This document shows, in pieces, positions 23,865 to 38,060 of a stretch of DNA of 64,000 bases. A program made the translations under genes and the position numbers. Positions within the stretch are counted from its first letter, which is position 1. The number at the start of each line of letters is the position of its first letter. Below the pieces are notes generated by a model, which was given only the letters and a program-made list of their open reading frames with translations, did not search any database and was not told the DNA's origin. This DNA is from Atriophallophorus winterbourni (lineage: Eukaryota; Platyhelminthes; Trematoda; Plagiorchiida; Microphallidae). Location: positions 59,539 through 123,538 of the forward strand of contig JACCGJ010018159.1 in NCBI GenBank assembly GCA_013407085.1. The letters run 5' to 3'.

Positions 23865-24840
23865 AATCAAGAATCAAGATTTCATGTTGAAAAAAAGCAA
23901 TCGCTTGATATGTACTATTGGATGACCGTTATACAAAATACAGAGGATGCAATCGAAGAGTTTCGTTTGTGTGGGTTCATATGGTGTCAATATACAAGGG
24001 CCGATAGTGGAGTGCTCTTTGATATAAATATCCAGTTTCGATTTGAAATCATGGATCGTAGAAGCGTTCAAAATATAATGTGATATTGAATTCCACAGAA
24101 AGCAAATATCTACCGAGAAGAATTGACGTCTATAAAGAGACAACTTGAATGACTCCGTGTATTCTTAAGGGAACTGACTTTGATCAAATCGCGGAGTGGG
24201 TGATCATGTCGCTCCTTACTCTCCTTTGTGTAAAATCGGTCAATCCCTGCATGGCCATTCGCTTTTGATATGGGATGTGCTGCATCCCATAAACTAGCTT
24301 CGTCGCTTAGTGGTAAATGTTACCGAGAAATTCAATGTCTTTACGCAGCCACGGTGCCCAAACTGGGATCACGTATTCTATCGTCGGATGGATGGATGTA
24401 TTTAAAATGGGGGAGCGTTTTAATAGAGAACCGGCAAAGTGCCTTCTCCTTACCGTTCCCAAGATACCGCTTGCTCTGTTGTAGACTTTCTGGCAATGAC
24501 TATTCGGTTTCAGGTAATTACCAATCCAGATAACGAGATTCTACTCAGCGCTTGTCCAAGTCAAGTTTTCATGACTAAAATTAAATGTATGCACGTATTG
24601 CCGGTCACGTTGTGACATTTTACAATTACGTATGCTGAAAGGCGTCTGATTTACTTGAGAACAGTGATACAGGGCATCCAAATCCTCTTGCAGCATTAAA
24701 CATTCTGCAATGGATTGGATTTGCTTCTTTATTTTTATGTCATCAGCAAAAAGAACCATCTTGCATCGTACTAAATGCGCAATATCATTTATGTATAACA
24801 ACAAAAGAATCCCTCTGAATAGTCAGTGCTTGGGATAATA
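23865..24840 (-). mobile_element. CR1-like LINE 3' part (RT palm to tail)
   Basis: The minus strand encodes YINDIAHLVRC then MVLFADDIKIKKQIQS (about 24800-24700), the RT palm with FADD, followed by the thumb in broken frames and the conserved end RRQFFSVDICFLWNSI (about 24130-24080). The tail of TTGATTC repeats is at 23865-23880. It is closely related to the + strand copy at 50.1-51.2 kb: both share the CLMLQEDLDAL block. The element is 5'-truncated near 24840. Confidence 0.8.
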
Positions 24841-25339
24841 AAACATGAGAGCGATGTATTGGTCGCCGACCGCTTGAATTGACAATCAGTTTTCGGAGTG
24901 AATTACTCGGTCCAACTAGATTTGAGGCGGACCTACGACATTTTTGATGTATTTAATTCTTCCGCTACTATCCGCTGTCTGAAGACGGGGGTGCTTCAGT
25001 TATGACATTAGCTTTGGGTGGGCTAGTTATAACATCTTTTGGTAATGCTCGGTTTTTTTACATTCCGACCTTACTATTTAGGACAAAGCCCTTGTCAAGA
25101 ACGAAATCATCAGGGGTTTGGGTCCATCCCCTTTATATTTTGGCGAAAACGGAACTCGGAATGTGTCCACAACAACGACATTAGAAATATCAAGAGGACC
25201 CATAATATGGAGCCACTGCTTGTTGTCGTGTTCTACGGTTTCCTCAATCGATGCTAGAGAAGTATTTTCTGGTACACCAAGTAGAACTATACTTCGGGAT
25301 ACCGTTTATCCCCTTTTGTTCAAGCTACTCTTCCTTTCT

Positions 25340-26140
25340 CACCATGCTACTTCTGAATATATGCGGCAGTTTGAGTCGAGATCTGTCTTGATTAAATACG
25401 CATTCAGCAGTACGATCTTTATATCTACCTCGCATTTCAGTGTGATCTTTAGCAAGCGAGGTTTACCAATATGAGCTGAAATTGATTGGCGAGTTAGACT
25501 AGTGACTTTGTCTGGGATTATATGTTCAATTTGCATTGGGTGACAAAATTAATACAATTTCTCGAGGTTGTGATTCTGTTTGCTATCAAACAGGCTTTCT
25601 TGGGACTCGCTTACGTGCATTTATATCACGCTCTGCGCGCATGGAGAGTTCTTATTATGTATCGGAAATTCAAACTTTTTTAGAATTTAAACCATTTTGA
25701 GCTTGATTTTTGTGAGTCGAGTAGAGCCGCTATATGGTGTATAGCTGAGGTCGACCGTAAAAGCATATATCTGTAAGAATTTCCTACTTCCGAAGTCGTT
25801 TTAACTAATTCCAAAACAGGATTAACCCTGCTTTGTTTATCTTTTATCAAACCAATAGCCTCAGTATCGGATTCCTTGAGTGGTGGTTCCCTAATCGTTT
25901 TATTGATGTGATCGTTTGCATCAGTGATCAATTGCGTACTCACATGATTTTCCAATATTTTCTCCACGCGTCGAAGGCTCAACTCGAAACTGGCCATTCT
26001 ATTTTCTAATTTGGCTTCAAAAGTATTGGCATCGTGCAAGGATTTAGCTCTGCAACGAGCACAGACATAGCAGGCTCATGGAACCTTTTCATTATTTATT
26101 AATGCTATCGAATCAGGGGCTAAAGTACGGTCAAATTTAC
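25340..26140 (-). mobile_element. LINE ORF1 fragment (zinc-finger end, coiled coil, RRM-like end)
   Basis: Minus-strand 26130-26040 encodes a Cys-rich end (CYVCARC). 26039-25680 encodes a charged coiled-coil segment (ENRMASFELSLRRVEKILEN). 25480-25340 encodes HIGKPRLLKITLKCEVDIK with NCRIYSEVAW, the conserved C-terminal block of CR1-like ORF1. It may extend to about 26.5 kb, where sequence shared with 7.04-7.15 kb (ttggttccatgtcgctgtcg) suggests a common 5' part. Confidence 0.65.
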
Positions 26141-26675
26141 CATGGATTTTACCCATACACAGAAAACACGTTATGACTTTGCGTGTCCAGTATCATTCTA
26201 TCAGTTAGAGCGGCCGGATCCAGGCCGGATCCAGGCCGTTGACACAGAGGTCACGTTGGTTCCATGTCGCTGTCGGGTTAACAATCCTCGTTGCCACAAC
26301 TTGATCGATCGATTCTTTGTCCTCATGTTGGATCTCTTGATGCGGACAAAAATGTTAATAGCCTGAAGTCGGTTGTTCGGCTGAGTGATAAGCGTTTGGT
26401 TGAAAGGTCGATGTGGCTGCTTTTGAACTCGTGATTTCGTCATTTAAAAAAAATCCACTATAACTGGTTAACCACACAAGGTAGAATACAGATACAAGTG
26501 TCAAAATGCGTGATTAGATGTCATCTTTGCAATGATTGCAAACACTGCCGGCTAGTGTGAGCAAACTGAGATATTTACGCCCATACGACAACTTTGCTGT
26601 GAAATCAGTTGACAAGAGCAAAACGGATAAATTCCAATAGCTATGATCGAAAGTAAAACAGAATTCTTGGAATGG

Positions 26676-26732
26676 GATATATATATATATATATATAATA
26701 TATATATATAATATATATATAATATATATATA
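26676..26732. repeat. AT-rich microsatellite, (AT)n with ATAAT interruptions
   Basis: Long alternating AT run with regularly spaced extra A residues, able to form a hairpin. Confidence 0.9.
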
Positions 26733-27279
26733 GTAATTAATGAGCCCACGTTTTGCAGTTACGTTTCCAAATATGAAAAAATCTTACCAAACACACAGAA
26801 CTTATTAGGATTTTAATGAAAAAATTTTCAAAACATTCGCTTGTATAATGAAGAAGGAAAAGTCAAATCTGTTCAATTAATGTTTTTATAGAACCCGACA
26901 TTCGAGAAAAAATTACAATTTCCCGTGGGATTAAATTACAATCTATTTCGCTAACAAACTCGCAGTTTTAAATGGCAGTAATTTCAACCATTCGTCGGTT
27001 GGTTTTTCACTTAGGTGGAACGAATAAGGTTTCCAAACGTGCAATATTCATGAGTACATCTCTCAAATTTTCTGTGGATAATTTGCAATGGCTTCCAACT
27101 CGAGTGTCCGCATTGTAGAAAGTATTCAGCGATATAACAAATTACAGCTGGACGAAGTAATAATTAGAAGAAAACGCATCATTATTACTTTTGGAAATGT
27201 TTCAATTTTGTCTATAACCTAGAAGATTTTGTGATTGTGTGTGACAAACATTACTTTCCATCGCTATTTACTTTGAAAT

Positions 27280-27960
27280 ATTCGATATTACTGAAAGAGT
27301 AAGAGAAAGTAAGAGGAGTGTAGTTTGCATCGGCGGGTAAAATAACCCGTCTCCGATACTGCTAGCACAACCAAATAAGCGATGCTCACAGTTGCAGTCG
27401 CAGTTTCTTAGTAAGTTGTTTATGGCTACATTCGCTCTCGAAAATTTTTTTAAAGTCCATCCGGTAGAAATATCTTTGTATATTGGCGGATTGGATCTCA
27501 AACCTTGTCGGCTATTGCGTCACGGCCGATGTCAGTAAGTTTTTATTCTATGTGAGTGTTAATAGATGGAATACTCTCGCATATACGTGGTTCGAGAGTA
27601 TCAGTTGTTTCCTGTGTCGAAGTGGTGAATCCATCTTCGTTAAACACAGGGTACACCACTGGTTGAACGCTGGATCGAGTATTAACAATCTGATAAAGTA
27701 ATTACAGGTTTCCTTCCATTTTCAAATACAAGGGTTGATGGCGATTGCTTGTAATCCTTTGTATTCACTTTGTTCCGAAGTCTGCCAGAAATGAACTAGT
27801 ATTTATCAGTCCTGATAGATCTGAGCTGGAATGTGCCAGTGTTCATCTGTGTTATGCACTTTTATGATACTCTAAGACGGAAACGAATCAGACTAACTGG
27901 AATATGCTATGTGTTCAATATTCCATCCGCAACGATGGGTATTGCACTAGTCCACTACAT
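27280..27960 (-). mobile_element. LINE RT N-terminal fragment
   Basis: In minus-strand translation, about 27640-27540 gives NEDGFTTSTQETTDTLEP and ESIPSINT, then LTDIGRDAIADKV (about 27535). About 27350-27270 gives GDGLF followed by a block resembling the NYRPVSLTSV motif. This is RT block order, with frameshifts. Confidence 0.5.
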
Positions 27961-28689
27961 TTATCCATTCGATAGTGTGATTCATTCCTAAGTCACTTTT
28001 ACAAACGCAGCATCTTCGTGTCCTGAGGTACCTCTTCTAAACACAGCGATCTCGGGATGCAGTTGACGAATGAGCACATTAACGCTATACGATAGTTTAT
28101 GACAGATAAAACCAATGCGAGTACATTTATAACAATTAAAACCCAAGGTGAAAACGAAGAAATCTTCTAAGTCTTGCTATCCTCAATATCCGTGAGCGAA
28201 CCCAATAGAAACGTGGATACCGACAGGCAATTTGACTCATCTTCACGACCTATACACGACTCACATTATTATTATCCTTTCATTATTTTAATAGTTTCCT
28301 ATATCTATTTATACGTGATTAAACCACCAACTTACGATTCCAGAGGAAAATATCCCCCTTTTTTGCTGGCGTTAACGGATTGCGATAACTACTCCGAAAT
28401 TCAGCAACTCATAAATAATTCACGTATTTGAATTTTTTGTCAAGTTTTCATTTTAATAAAGATGCGTTTTTACTCGCATTTGTAAAATAAATTGATTTTC
28501 TCAATTATTATCATAACTTCAGTCACTTCGGATGTGCAATATTCTTTAAGATCTATTAATTCGCTTTCTGTGATCGCTTACCTCCAGTTTGTGAGATTCA
28601 TTTTAATGAATTTAAATGAGCCAATCAAAAGCGTTAATCCAATTACCAAAATGTTTATCATCAAAATAACATTTGCAAACAATCTGTTA

Positions 28690-28890
28690 CAGCGATTTTT
28701 GAGTGTCGGTACATGCGCTACAACACGTTGGTCGTGTTCGCCTTATCCAACAATGGCTTACAAGTTCAACCTAAGTCTACCATTTCAGCGCTGTCTCAAT
28801 TCATGTGGATCTTGTTCATGCTGTCGGTATCTTGTCAGTGCGAACCGCACAAATCCGGTCGTGATGGAAATGCATGTTAATGAGGGTCAT
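28690..28890 (+). repeat. Hammerhead repeat unit A, first of a direct tandem, degenerate
   Basis: It has the unit layout gttggtcgtgttcgccttatccaac, then tggcttacaagttcaac, then a decayed core (cttgtcagtgc...gcacaaatccggtc, with the cleavage-equivalent position after 28860) and the tail gtgatggaaatgcatg. CUGAUGA and GAAA are both mutated. Confidence 0.65.
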
Positions 28891-28914
28891 TGTTGAAGAC
28901 CATACGTTAATCCA

Positions 28915-29115
28915 TATATGAATATGAGTAGGCACGTGGTTGAACGGGTTGGTCGTATCAGGCTTATCTGACACTTACCTATGAAATCAATTTCAGTCAG
29001 CTATCTCTCTACTGTTTCAAGGTAAGTCGCTTATGGTCCTACCAGCTCCTCTATGTCAGTGCAAAGAGCATGAGACCGTCTATGCTTTGTTCGTGAATGA
29101 CATGCATGCAAATAG
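28915..29115 (+). repeat. Hammerhead repeat unit A, second of a direct tandem, degenerate
   Basis: The same layout repeats downstream in the same orientation: gcacgtggttgaacgggttggtcgtatcagg, gtttcaaggtaag, a decayed core (ctatgtcagtgcaaagagcatgagaccgtc, equivalent position 29080) and the tail gtgaatgacatgcatgcaaa. Core-to-core distance is about 220 bp, which gives the monomer size. Confidence 0.65.
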
Positions 29116-31502
29116 GACTTATGAAACAAATTTCGTTCAGCATTCACTTATACATTTCTTCAGAAAGCAGAAGAAAGTTGAAGCTTCATCTCGTTACAAA
29201 TTTAGATACGGAACTTTGATGATTCGCTCAATCAAAAGATTTAAAGATTTATGTTCTGGTAAGTGCTGACCTATCAGGCGAACACAAAAAAATGCTCTGC
29301 ACACCTAAAAATGTGAAACTTGTGATCAATTTATAAACTCAGAATGACTGTAAAACAGATGTTATTTATTTTGAGATAGACTACCTTCTGTTGTGGTAGA
29401 ATATAAACGCTGGGTTTTACACCAGCTTTGTGCATTGATAGAAAGGAATGAAATTAATCGTTGGTTAGATTTCCTTCGAAATTTCAATAAAACGGTACCT
29501 AATTCATTTCAAATAGTGACTTCATTTTTATCAAAATGAAAAACTATTTAAATTTGATGCTCACATCCCCATTCTTTAACAACTCTTTACTGTATCTTGA
29601 AGGTGTGCAGCGAAGCGAAAATATTTTGGTGGAAATAAATCATCAAAAATTCTTTGCAAAAATATCTTCTGACTCAATATCATTTGTCTTCAAAAATGCT
29701 GGTTGTTTTTGCCTGATTTATTACAACAACTTTCTCCGCATTTGATTCATCGATTTTTCTCGCCGACATAAAATTATCAGGCATCTTGGCATCGAATCAC
29801 TCTGACATTCATGGTAGCAAATTAATCCCGGAATTGACAGAACTCTGTCTGGAAGCAACCTACACTTCTCAGACAAAAGAAAAATAGCCTGTCATAGATG
29901 TTATTTAGACATACTCCATCTCCGTGTATTAATATAAATGACGGAAACAATTTTCTTAATGCTATCGTTTAAAGCAATCTCGTAACGAAAAAACAATAAT
30001 ACATAATTAGGATTAATTCCTGAACGAGGATGATAATAATTGTGCATATTTTCGGAATATCTGTTTAATTTTAAAGTGAACTATGAGTATTTGAAGATGA
30101 GCAGATTGATGGATAAATAAACTGTTGAAAAATATTTTATGTGCATTTTCGAACGTGTCAGTTCACTACTAATACATCTAATGATACACCAAATTTTATG
30201 CTCGGATGAAATATGAAATTCATACGTTCATCTAGTTCTTTGTATTCTTTTTAAAACATCCACGCCTAATTTAATAGGATTTAGAGGTCTGGATATATAC
30301 TCAGTCCTAATCCAAAATGGGGAAATCAACATTTGAGAAAACTACACCATCGATACAATGACGTTTGTAGAAGTTGTATAAATGCTCTAGATATTGATTC
30401 TACTGAGAAGATAGAGCTGCACTCAATAGCCCAATTTGTATGCACAGAGTGAAATGACGTTGTCATGCTCTTCAACAGTAAGTTGTTTTTTCTGCTGTTA
30501 ATAGATCTGAACAATTACTGATCGACTGAGTAATGTCTATCGCTATGAATGCCGCCAAATTATTATTTACTTCAGAACGAGCAATGACGAGTAATTGCAT
30601 CTTTTGTTAGATTAGACTGTATATTAGACTGTATATTTATGGTTATGACTTTAAGTACAATACACTTGTTCAATGCCGATCAGCCAATGTGAGAATTTTC
30701 TCGATTAAACATAATTAAATGCGGATTAAATTCTGTTAGGTTGTTGGTTGTTAGGATTCTATGAACATTGAACATTTTTACTGAATATATAATTCGTCAA
30801 AGCAGTACTAATAGAACAAATGTGAATTATAACCTAGACTTATCGCATCACCCAATGAATAACTGCTATCAGCTGGAATTTGACTTTCGACGTACAATAC
30901 AATCATCAATATTCTCTTTTTCACATTCAAATCGATTAGTCTCATGTCTCCGTAAAATGTTTAACCCAATTAAAAGATATCCTGATGAACACGAAAATAT
31001 TGTTATCTAAATACGCTTGAATAATTTCATGTCCTGAATGTGTTTGAAATTTTTTGGTTTCGATTAGAATATTTCGAAAAATATTTAAACCTCAATATCA
31101 GACTATTTTAATTTTGATAATTGCTTTTTACGTTTTTTTTTTAAATTTACCGCTTTAATTTTGATAATTTGACAGTATTTTCCGCATTACACATTACGAT
31201 CTACCGTAAAAAGAACATTTGCGTTTTCTTTTAAAATCGAGATAACATCAAAAATAGCCACGATTTTAAAAGAAGAAGTACTAAATTAAACTTATACACC
31301 GGATTGTGACACTGTGCAAATATGCCTCAATTTTTGATTGTTTACAAGCAGTATTAAGTAACTCATGTAAGAGATGAAATAATATATGCGATTTATAAAG
31401 AGAGATTTTTAAGTGATAGAAATTGATACTTTGGTTGAAGCGCGGTTGGATTATTTGAGTACTGACATGTTCAGATATAACTTTTATAATATTCATCCAG
31501 TG

Positions 31503-31526
31503 GTATATATATATATATATATATAT
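31503..31526. repeat. (AT)n microsatellite
   Basis: Uninterrupted alternating TA run. Confidence 0.9.
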
Positions 31527-34074
31527 ACTACTACAAGAATTGTAATTAAACAAAGCTTTTCTATATACGACGTGTCCGTACTTTAAGTGCAAAACTAGAA
31601 GTTTTCTTTAAATGCAGTTGCTGTTCACAAAAATTGCTGTGTATTTGCGAAAGTAATGAGTGTTAAGGTTACATCTGTCAAGTTTCGGAAGAATTACTTA
31701 AATGCCACGCAAAATGTAAAAAATCATTGAACTTTGAAGTGATATCGCACATGAATAATATAAAGTTCCTCAACTTACGTTCCAATTGTAACACTTGAGG
31801 GAAGAAACTGAAAGAAGATTCGTCTGTTTTAACTAGTGTTCAGCAATGTAGTCTGGATCATTGTGTATAGAGCCCGGAGCTCAGCAAGCAAACGTTGAAG
31901 GCATTTGTAGAAACTTTGGTCACAGCGCAGACCTTAAATTTAGCTCGTATAAATTCCCAAAATCAGATAAATATTCTCTGTAGTGCCAAACAAGAAAAAA
32001 CAAATATCCGCAGATCATTATACGCAAAGGTTTAAGTGTTTTGCAAATATGCCTGAAAAGGATCACTACACGGTTGAATGCTGTTCATAATAATTATGAA
32101 TGTTCTTCCACAATCGATAAGCTGCTGTCTTGATATTTTCGCTAACGGTCTATAATTTTGAATGAAAATAAACACTCTTGTGTGTCGCTTACACATACTA
32201 GCAGACCTTTATATGCTACACAAGTTGTCAATTTAAAATAAGCTGGCCTTCAATTTACTCGTGTCTACAATGTTAAAGGTTGGAAAACCCATTGCCGTTT
32301 TCATATGAAATTAACAATCCAAGGCTATAGTGTAGTACATCAAGCCAACATCGTTGTGTCTCTGGAGGCGGAAGTTTAAAAATGAAGTTTAAAGTGCAAG
32401 GACTTCTATGAGATTGCTTACAGCATACTTGACGTAATCAGACTAGTTTCCGAACGTTTTCCGCCGCATTCTTTGACAAAAGATACTCACTACATACATA
32501 CATTTAGTTGTAAACTAGTGCAAACTTGGGCAACATAGTTCAGAAAATTCATCGCGCTATTCAACAGGATTCATCTTAAGGCAACTAAAAGTTTACCGGA
32601 TTGCATAACCTAACCTTTGAGCAACGACTGTTTCGAGTCATATTAAGCACTCTCGAGGTTACCAAGGTTACCTAATTACTTTACCCACTTACTTTAAAAC
32701 ACCCCCACTCGAGTATCTGCTTTAAATTGAATTCAATTTCACGACGCGAACTCATAATCTCACCTTTCAACTGCCGCATACCTTCTTATAATCTCGTCAG
32801 AACAATTATTTGGTACTTTTATGCTTTCTCTGTAACATTTAACAGACACTAATCATGTTGCTGCTGAATAAAATAATTTTTAAATCAAATTTACGAAATT
32901 GTAATGATGAATAATATGTGAGGGGTCGAATTTACCAAAAAGAAACAGTATTTAATAAACGCACATGCACTCGTATAACAATAAACACCTACATACATTT
33001 CCGAAAAATATATTAGCCACTCCATTTTATACTCGAAAATATTTTTCTGTTCCTCTGAACCGATTTAATCGAAATATCGAAGCACGATTTTTTGAAATTC
33101 TTTATGTACATCTATTTGCTTTTTCATCATAAATCTTGAATCTCGAAACTAAAACCACGAGAAAATTATTCATCACCAAATCCAAATTTGGATGGGTATG
33201 CTAATTCACATTTTAATCAAAAATTGTTTCCAGCATTTTCCGTTCGACAGAAAAGCAATTTGAAGCGGAAACTTATTTTAACTGGAAAACATGAAACCAC
33301 ATGCAAATGGATGAAAAAGTAAAGGTTAATTGAAATCACGAAATGCAAATTCAGATTCAGCTGCAATCAACTGCACCAAATTTAATTCAGTTTAAAAGCG
33401 GAACAGGGAAATCATTCTGGTATTATTCGAGAAAAAACGTTAATCATTTAATAACGAAGTTTAAATTAAAGTATTCAATTAAACGTGTCCATGGAACTGG
33501 ATTGACACGAAAGGATATGGTGAAATAAATTATATTTTTGGAAGAGTTCTGTGCTCTTTAGAAAAAGAGACACTATGAGTCCACAGGTTATTTTATAAAA
33601 TGTACATTTCTATTAGAACAACATTTCTAAAATTATAAACTTTGATTAAGCTGTGATGAAAATGTTCAATTTGTACAAAGACAAAGAAGGACACTATAAA
33701 AATGAATCCACCTACTGTAAATGCTTTGATGGCGAATAATTTCTCTAGATGTCAGTGACAATTCGTGAGAAGAACTAGACTAGAGACATTTGCGATGAAT
33801 ATAGTTCAGTAACAACATAAAACGTGATTGACAGCATAGACAGAATGCTAAATTTAGCATTCCTCGGAATTACAAAATTTGTATTGACATCCGTTATGTC
33901 GCAATTTCGAAAACATGATGGACATAATAATTGAAAGTGAGATATTCATTCAAAGTTTTATAAAATGATAATCAATTGGCTGTTTTAGCAAAGTTCATGA
34001 TTTGGTGATATGATGATTCCAAATAAATTTCGCTGGGAAAAATTAATAAATGTTACATCCAATTTCATTCTTAT

Positions 34075-34140
34075 TGATATATATATTATATCTATATATG
34101 AGATATATTATTATATATATATAGATATATATATATATCT
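34075..34140. repeat. AT-rich microsatellite / palindrome
   Basis: Compound TATA repeats with scattered C and G (tatctatatatgagatata...), forming imperfect palindromes. Confidence 0.8.
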
Positions 34141-35359
34141 TTATTATCAGGATTGAATAGCCACGGAATGACTCCTATATTGCAACAGTAATACGAGCAC
34201 CACTGTGGAAATTCAACGATAAATTATTTAGTGCGAATCTGAAGCTTCACAAGAGCAAAATGGACTGCTGAGACAATGTTCAACGCCAGTCATATGTGCG
34301 AACCTATTCGCTCTGTGATTCACAGCAAAACCAAACAGAGCAGTAGAATCAAATTCCATATCTGAATATTGTCATCGCTTGAAACGGACGCGCGCAGAGT
34401 TGCCCTTTTTTAATTATATTCCAAATTAAAGCTCGAACGGACTATTGGTTTTAATCCGCAGCATTTGTGATGAATATTATACTAGACAAAAAGCATTCAG
34501 CATTTCAGAATTTCAATCGAAAGATTATGGCTTGAGAGCAAAGCTAGAAATAAGGTCTACTAGATTGCAATGTGATGCTCAAATGGATGTCGGACCGGAA
34601 TTAGCATCTTTGTTTTACAAAACCTGTCTATAATTTTTAATTTCGTTGTATGTATGGTTAGATTAAGCGAGTCACCAATCCAACCAAACTTGAAACCCCA
34701 CTCATCAGGTCACCATCTATTAAACTGACTGTCCACGCAAAGTAACAAATTGAATAATTGTTCAAACACAAATATTTTCTTTACTTGAAGGGCAACTTTT
34801 CTTTGTTTTGTGTATTTTATTGTGTTACGTGTTTACCAATCAAAGAACACTCAGCTGAAGATCCGATTTTCAATGTGTTCAATAAAGCGATTGACAGCTT
34901 AGCGAGATAAAACAACTCGGATCAAATTAATCTTGTCAGATGCCCTTAAACTCTGAGAGATCACTTAAGATATCCGCTTCAAAAATCACATCATCAGTGG
35001 CGACGAAATAACGGTCTGTTACTTAAGATGACAAAATACCAAAATATATACGGTATTCAGTGATAATAGTGATGGGGCCTATCATATTGCGGGACCTTCA
35101 AATCGGCCGTGCACATCATTAATTTCTCCACATAATTTTTCGTCATTTTTTAATAAATTCTAACGTTATCTGTTTCTAAATTCATCATGTTTTCGTGTCA
35201 ACGCAGGACAATTTTGACGCGATACCGAGTTTTACGGTGGAGATTCTGAAATAAAATTTCGGTTACGGCATCTGGCAAAAACTCAATCATATAGTTAAGC
35301 AATCACTGTAAAAAACATCGTGTGGGCTGACAAGTCGCACTTCGCTGACATCAGGCTAT

Positions 35360-38060
35360 TTCTAGATTGCTCATACCATGTATTTTATCGTCTAACATTC
35401 GCTTTATTTGGTTCATGTATGCTGAAATTTCACAACTGATCACTTCGAAATGTTTGCTGCATACCGGCGTCGGTATGTTTCAAGAAACCTGTGTTATTGA
35501 TGCAACAGACAACGCGTTATTTTTTATTGAAGTTTTCTGCTTCTTTCGAATTGACCGGACTTGTCCTTTGGCAAATCGTGTGGGTGGAGTTATAACTTAT
35601 ATTCGAAGAGACTGGTGTTTTTATAGCAAGCCGTCTTTTACTTTTGATAAGTCTGATATACCTTGACTAGCCGCCAAGTGTACACCTCCAATTTTCAATC
35701 CCTTATTTTGCGGCCTGTCTGGATTTCGCTTTCACTAAAACACCCAAACTTTTTCTTGATCGTAAGTCTGCTCCCATCGGTAATTCGGACCACTGTGTTA
35801 TCAAACTTCTCCCTAAAACATTATGAAGTTACTGGACACATACCTAACCCACAAGTATGGCAGAAAGAAGACTAATAAAGTCTGCGAACATGAAAATATT
35901 ATAGCCCTGAGAGACATGCTTGATACAGCCGATTTCGAAATTTTTCTTGAACAGGATGTCTTCAAAAATTGTGATGTTGTAACATCCTAGGTGAATGTTC
36001 GTTTTAAAGTTTGTTGTCCAAAAGTCTATTTTTGTTAGTCCACATCATTTTTATTCCGCCCACCTAAAGCGTCAAAGCAGGCTCAGAGGGAAAGCCTTCA
36101 AAAAACATTTATCGTAATGATGTTGCGCAACTGTCCCAGTCAATTAAGCTTACAATTCGACGTCTCGAGAATGTGTATACGAATACACTTCTCGGCACCA
36201 AAAACAGTCGTCACTTAGGACGAAAAGACAATAAAAAATATCCATCCATTTCCAACATCAATTCCTTGAATGAAACTTTCGTGCCCCAACTAGCTGATAA
36301 TGACAGTCAACAGAACTTCTTTGTGCCCCATATCTTGTTCCTCAAATTCATTCTCCACCAACGTGCCTAAGGTGTTTTGTGTACTGTCGTCTATCTCACA
36401 CATCAAGGCTGCAGGACCATATAAACTCTCATCCATGCATGCGCTGGTGTACGTTCGGCACCTATCACATCCATTTTAAATCGTTGCATGGAGACAGTAA
36501 TTATGACTGTATAATCACGGTTCCTAAGAAAGATCCTGGTAAATAACGCCAGATCGCTTGAACGTTGCATTTGCTTGAAGTATTTCAACGCATTGTGTTA
36601 CGACGAATGGCTTCTAGTTGTCGGGTATGTTATGCATATCAGTTTGCTTACCGTAAGAATCGTTCAACAGTTGATGCAGTCGCTTTGCCTACGGATCATA
36701 GTTCACGTTCACAATAAATCGAAAGTTGTACAACTTTGTTTCCTGAGTTATACCAATGCATTTAACAGTGTTGTACGAAATTGCTTGCTCAGCTTTGTTG
36801 AGGAATTAATTTAATTGCTGAAAATTCGTGTACACAAATAATTTCATTTTCTTCTCCTTGTAAAAATTCAAAAAAACAACAACTTTTTCGCAAAAGTTTA
36901 ACATATGAGGATACAAGAATCAAGTGCATTATTTTACATCAAATTCCAGTGGACCTTTTCCGAAAAAGATCAACATTCGATAGGCTATTTTCGTTGTGAC
37001 AGCATGTGAAAATATCCGATGTTCTATTAGTTAACAACGGCTTTTGACAAGGCAAGCTTTGAGGGTCCCTCAAAACACTCGAACTGATTGGATGTAAACC
37101 AGAGCTGGTATATATTATCACACTGGCATGAATGGTTTCGTCCACTTCAACAGCTGCAATTCGAAAGATTATGAATACAACCGATATGTAAGCAGGTATG
37201 TATTCTTTAAACCACAATGCTGCTGTAGCACGCTGTCTGACCAGAACAAAAAGTAGTTGCCTATTCACTATATTAAGTGACAAGCTTTTCAAACTAAACT
37301 GTTTGAATGCATATGCAAATGTACCGTATGTGGTCATCCGTGACCTGGGGTTTTCGGAAATGCAGCATTCATTTCTCACTCCGAAGAACAGGTTTCCCCG
37401 CTAATTGACTGCTTTGCGTTTCGTGAAATCTTTCGAGAAACAATCAACGGGAACAAAATCAAAATTGTTTGATTAACTAACTATATTAACCTCATCATCA
37501 CTTCTGAATATGTCAGCATGATCCAATAAATCGTTTCGCATGTTTTTGGTCAAATTTTGCAATTATCTTCTCACTCGACACTGAAATTTATAAGTGGAAC
37601 GGTAGCAGATTGCATCCTCTCGTTTTGTTTGAACTCCTGTTTTTGAGGCAAACATGCTGACCGTGAAGACAAAAATGATTGAATACCGCGTGTGTATCAG
37701 ATGTCTCACTATATTATAGCAAAAATTATCTTTCATGCAAGACACATCTGCGAGGTCACCAATTAAAACTTTACCAACAGCATAGCAGGTTGTACTGCCG
37801 CAAATATGCACTTTCCGTTCGCAATGTGCAACTGTGGAACAGTTTACCTACTCATGTGGTACAATCTGGAACTGTTGAAGTTTTCAAAAAATCACTAGAT
37901 ATCCACATGGAAAAGTATGTTTTTTATGTTTGAAAATAATCTAACAATATTTTGATATTTTTTACCATCCGACCCGATGTACATTTTTGTGGGTCTTGTA
38001 AAGCATAGCTTTTTAGCTGCATATAATATATGAATAAATCTATAAATAAATCAATAAACA
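35360..38060 (+). mobile_element. LINE with endonuclease, RT and 3' tail, decayed
   Basis: About 35530-35640 encodes FRIDRTCPLANRVGGVITYI, the endonuclease block with RVGGV in place of RGGGV. 36173-36370 is the linker before the RT. About 36640-36800 shows YRKNRSTVDAV-like and FLSYTNAFNSVVR segments (RT fingers, with D changed to S in the DYTNAFN block). 37735-37933 encodes the C-terminal end, ALSVRNVQLWNSLPTHVVQ. The 3' UTR (gtgggtcttgtaaagcatagc) and an ATGAATAAATCTATAAATAA tail end at about 38055, matching the minus copy at 7.2 kb. It has many stops. Confidence 0.75.

Larger units (their letters stand above)
29116..35359. other. Long AT-rich stretch without recognised genes
   Basis: No recognisable domain, RT motif or framed exon pair. 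It holds two AT microsatellites (listed separately). At about 34700-34730, ccccactcatcaggtcacc may be a last scrap of the hammerhead repeat. Short open frames at 33343-33528 and 34445-34633 have no family resemblance that I can name. Confidence 0.45.

Noticed and set aside
33343..34633. Open frames of about 60 residues (33343-33528, 34445-34633)
   Set aside because: Length is expected by chance and there is no recognisable motif.
36939..37379. 146-residue minus-strand open frame
   Set aside because: It is a shadow frame inside the plus-strand LINE at 35.4-38.1 kb.
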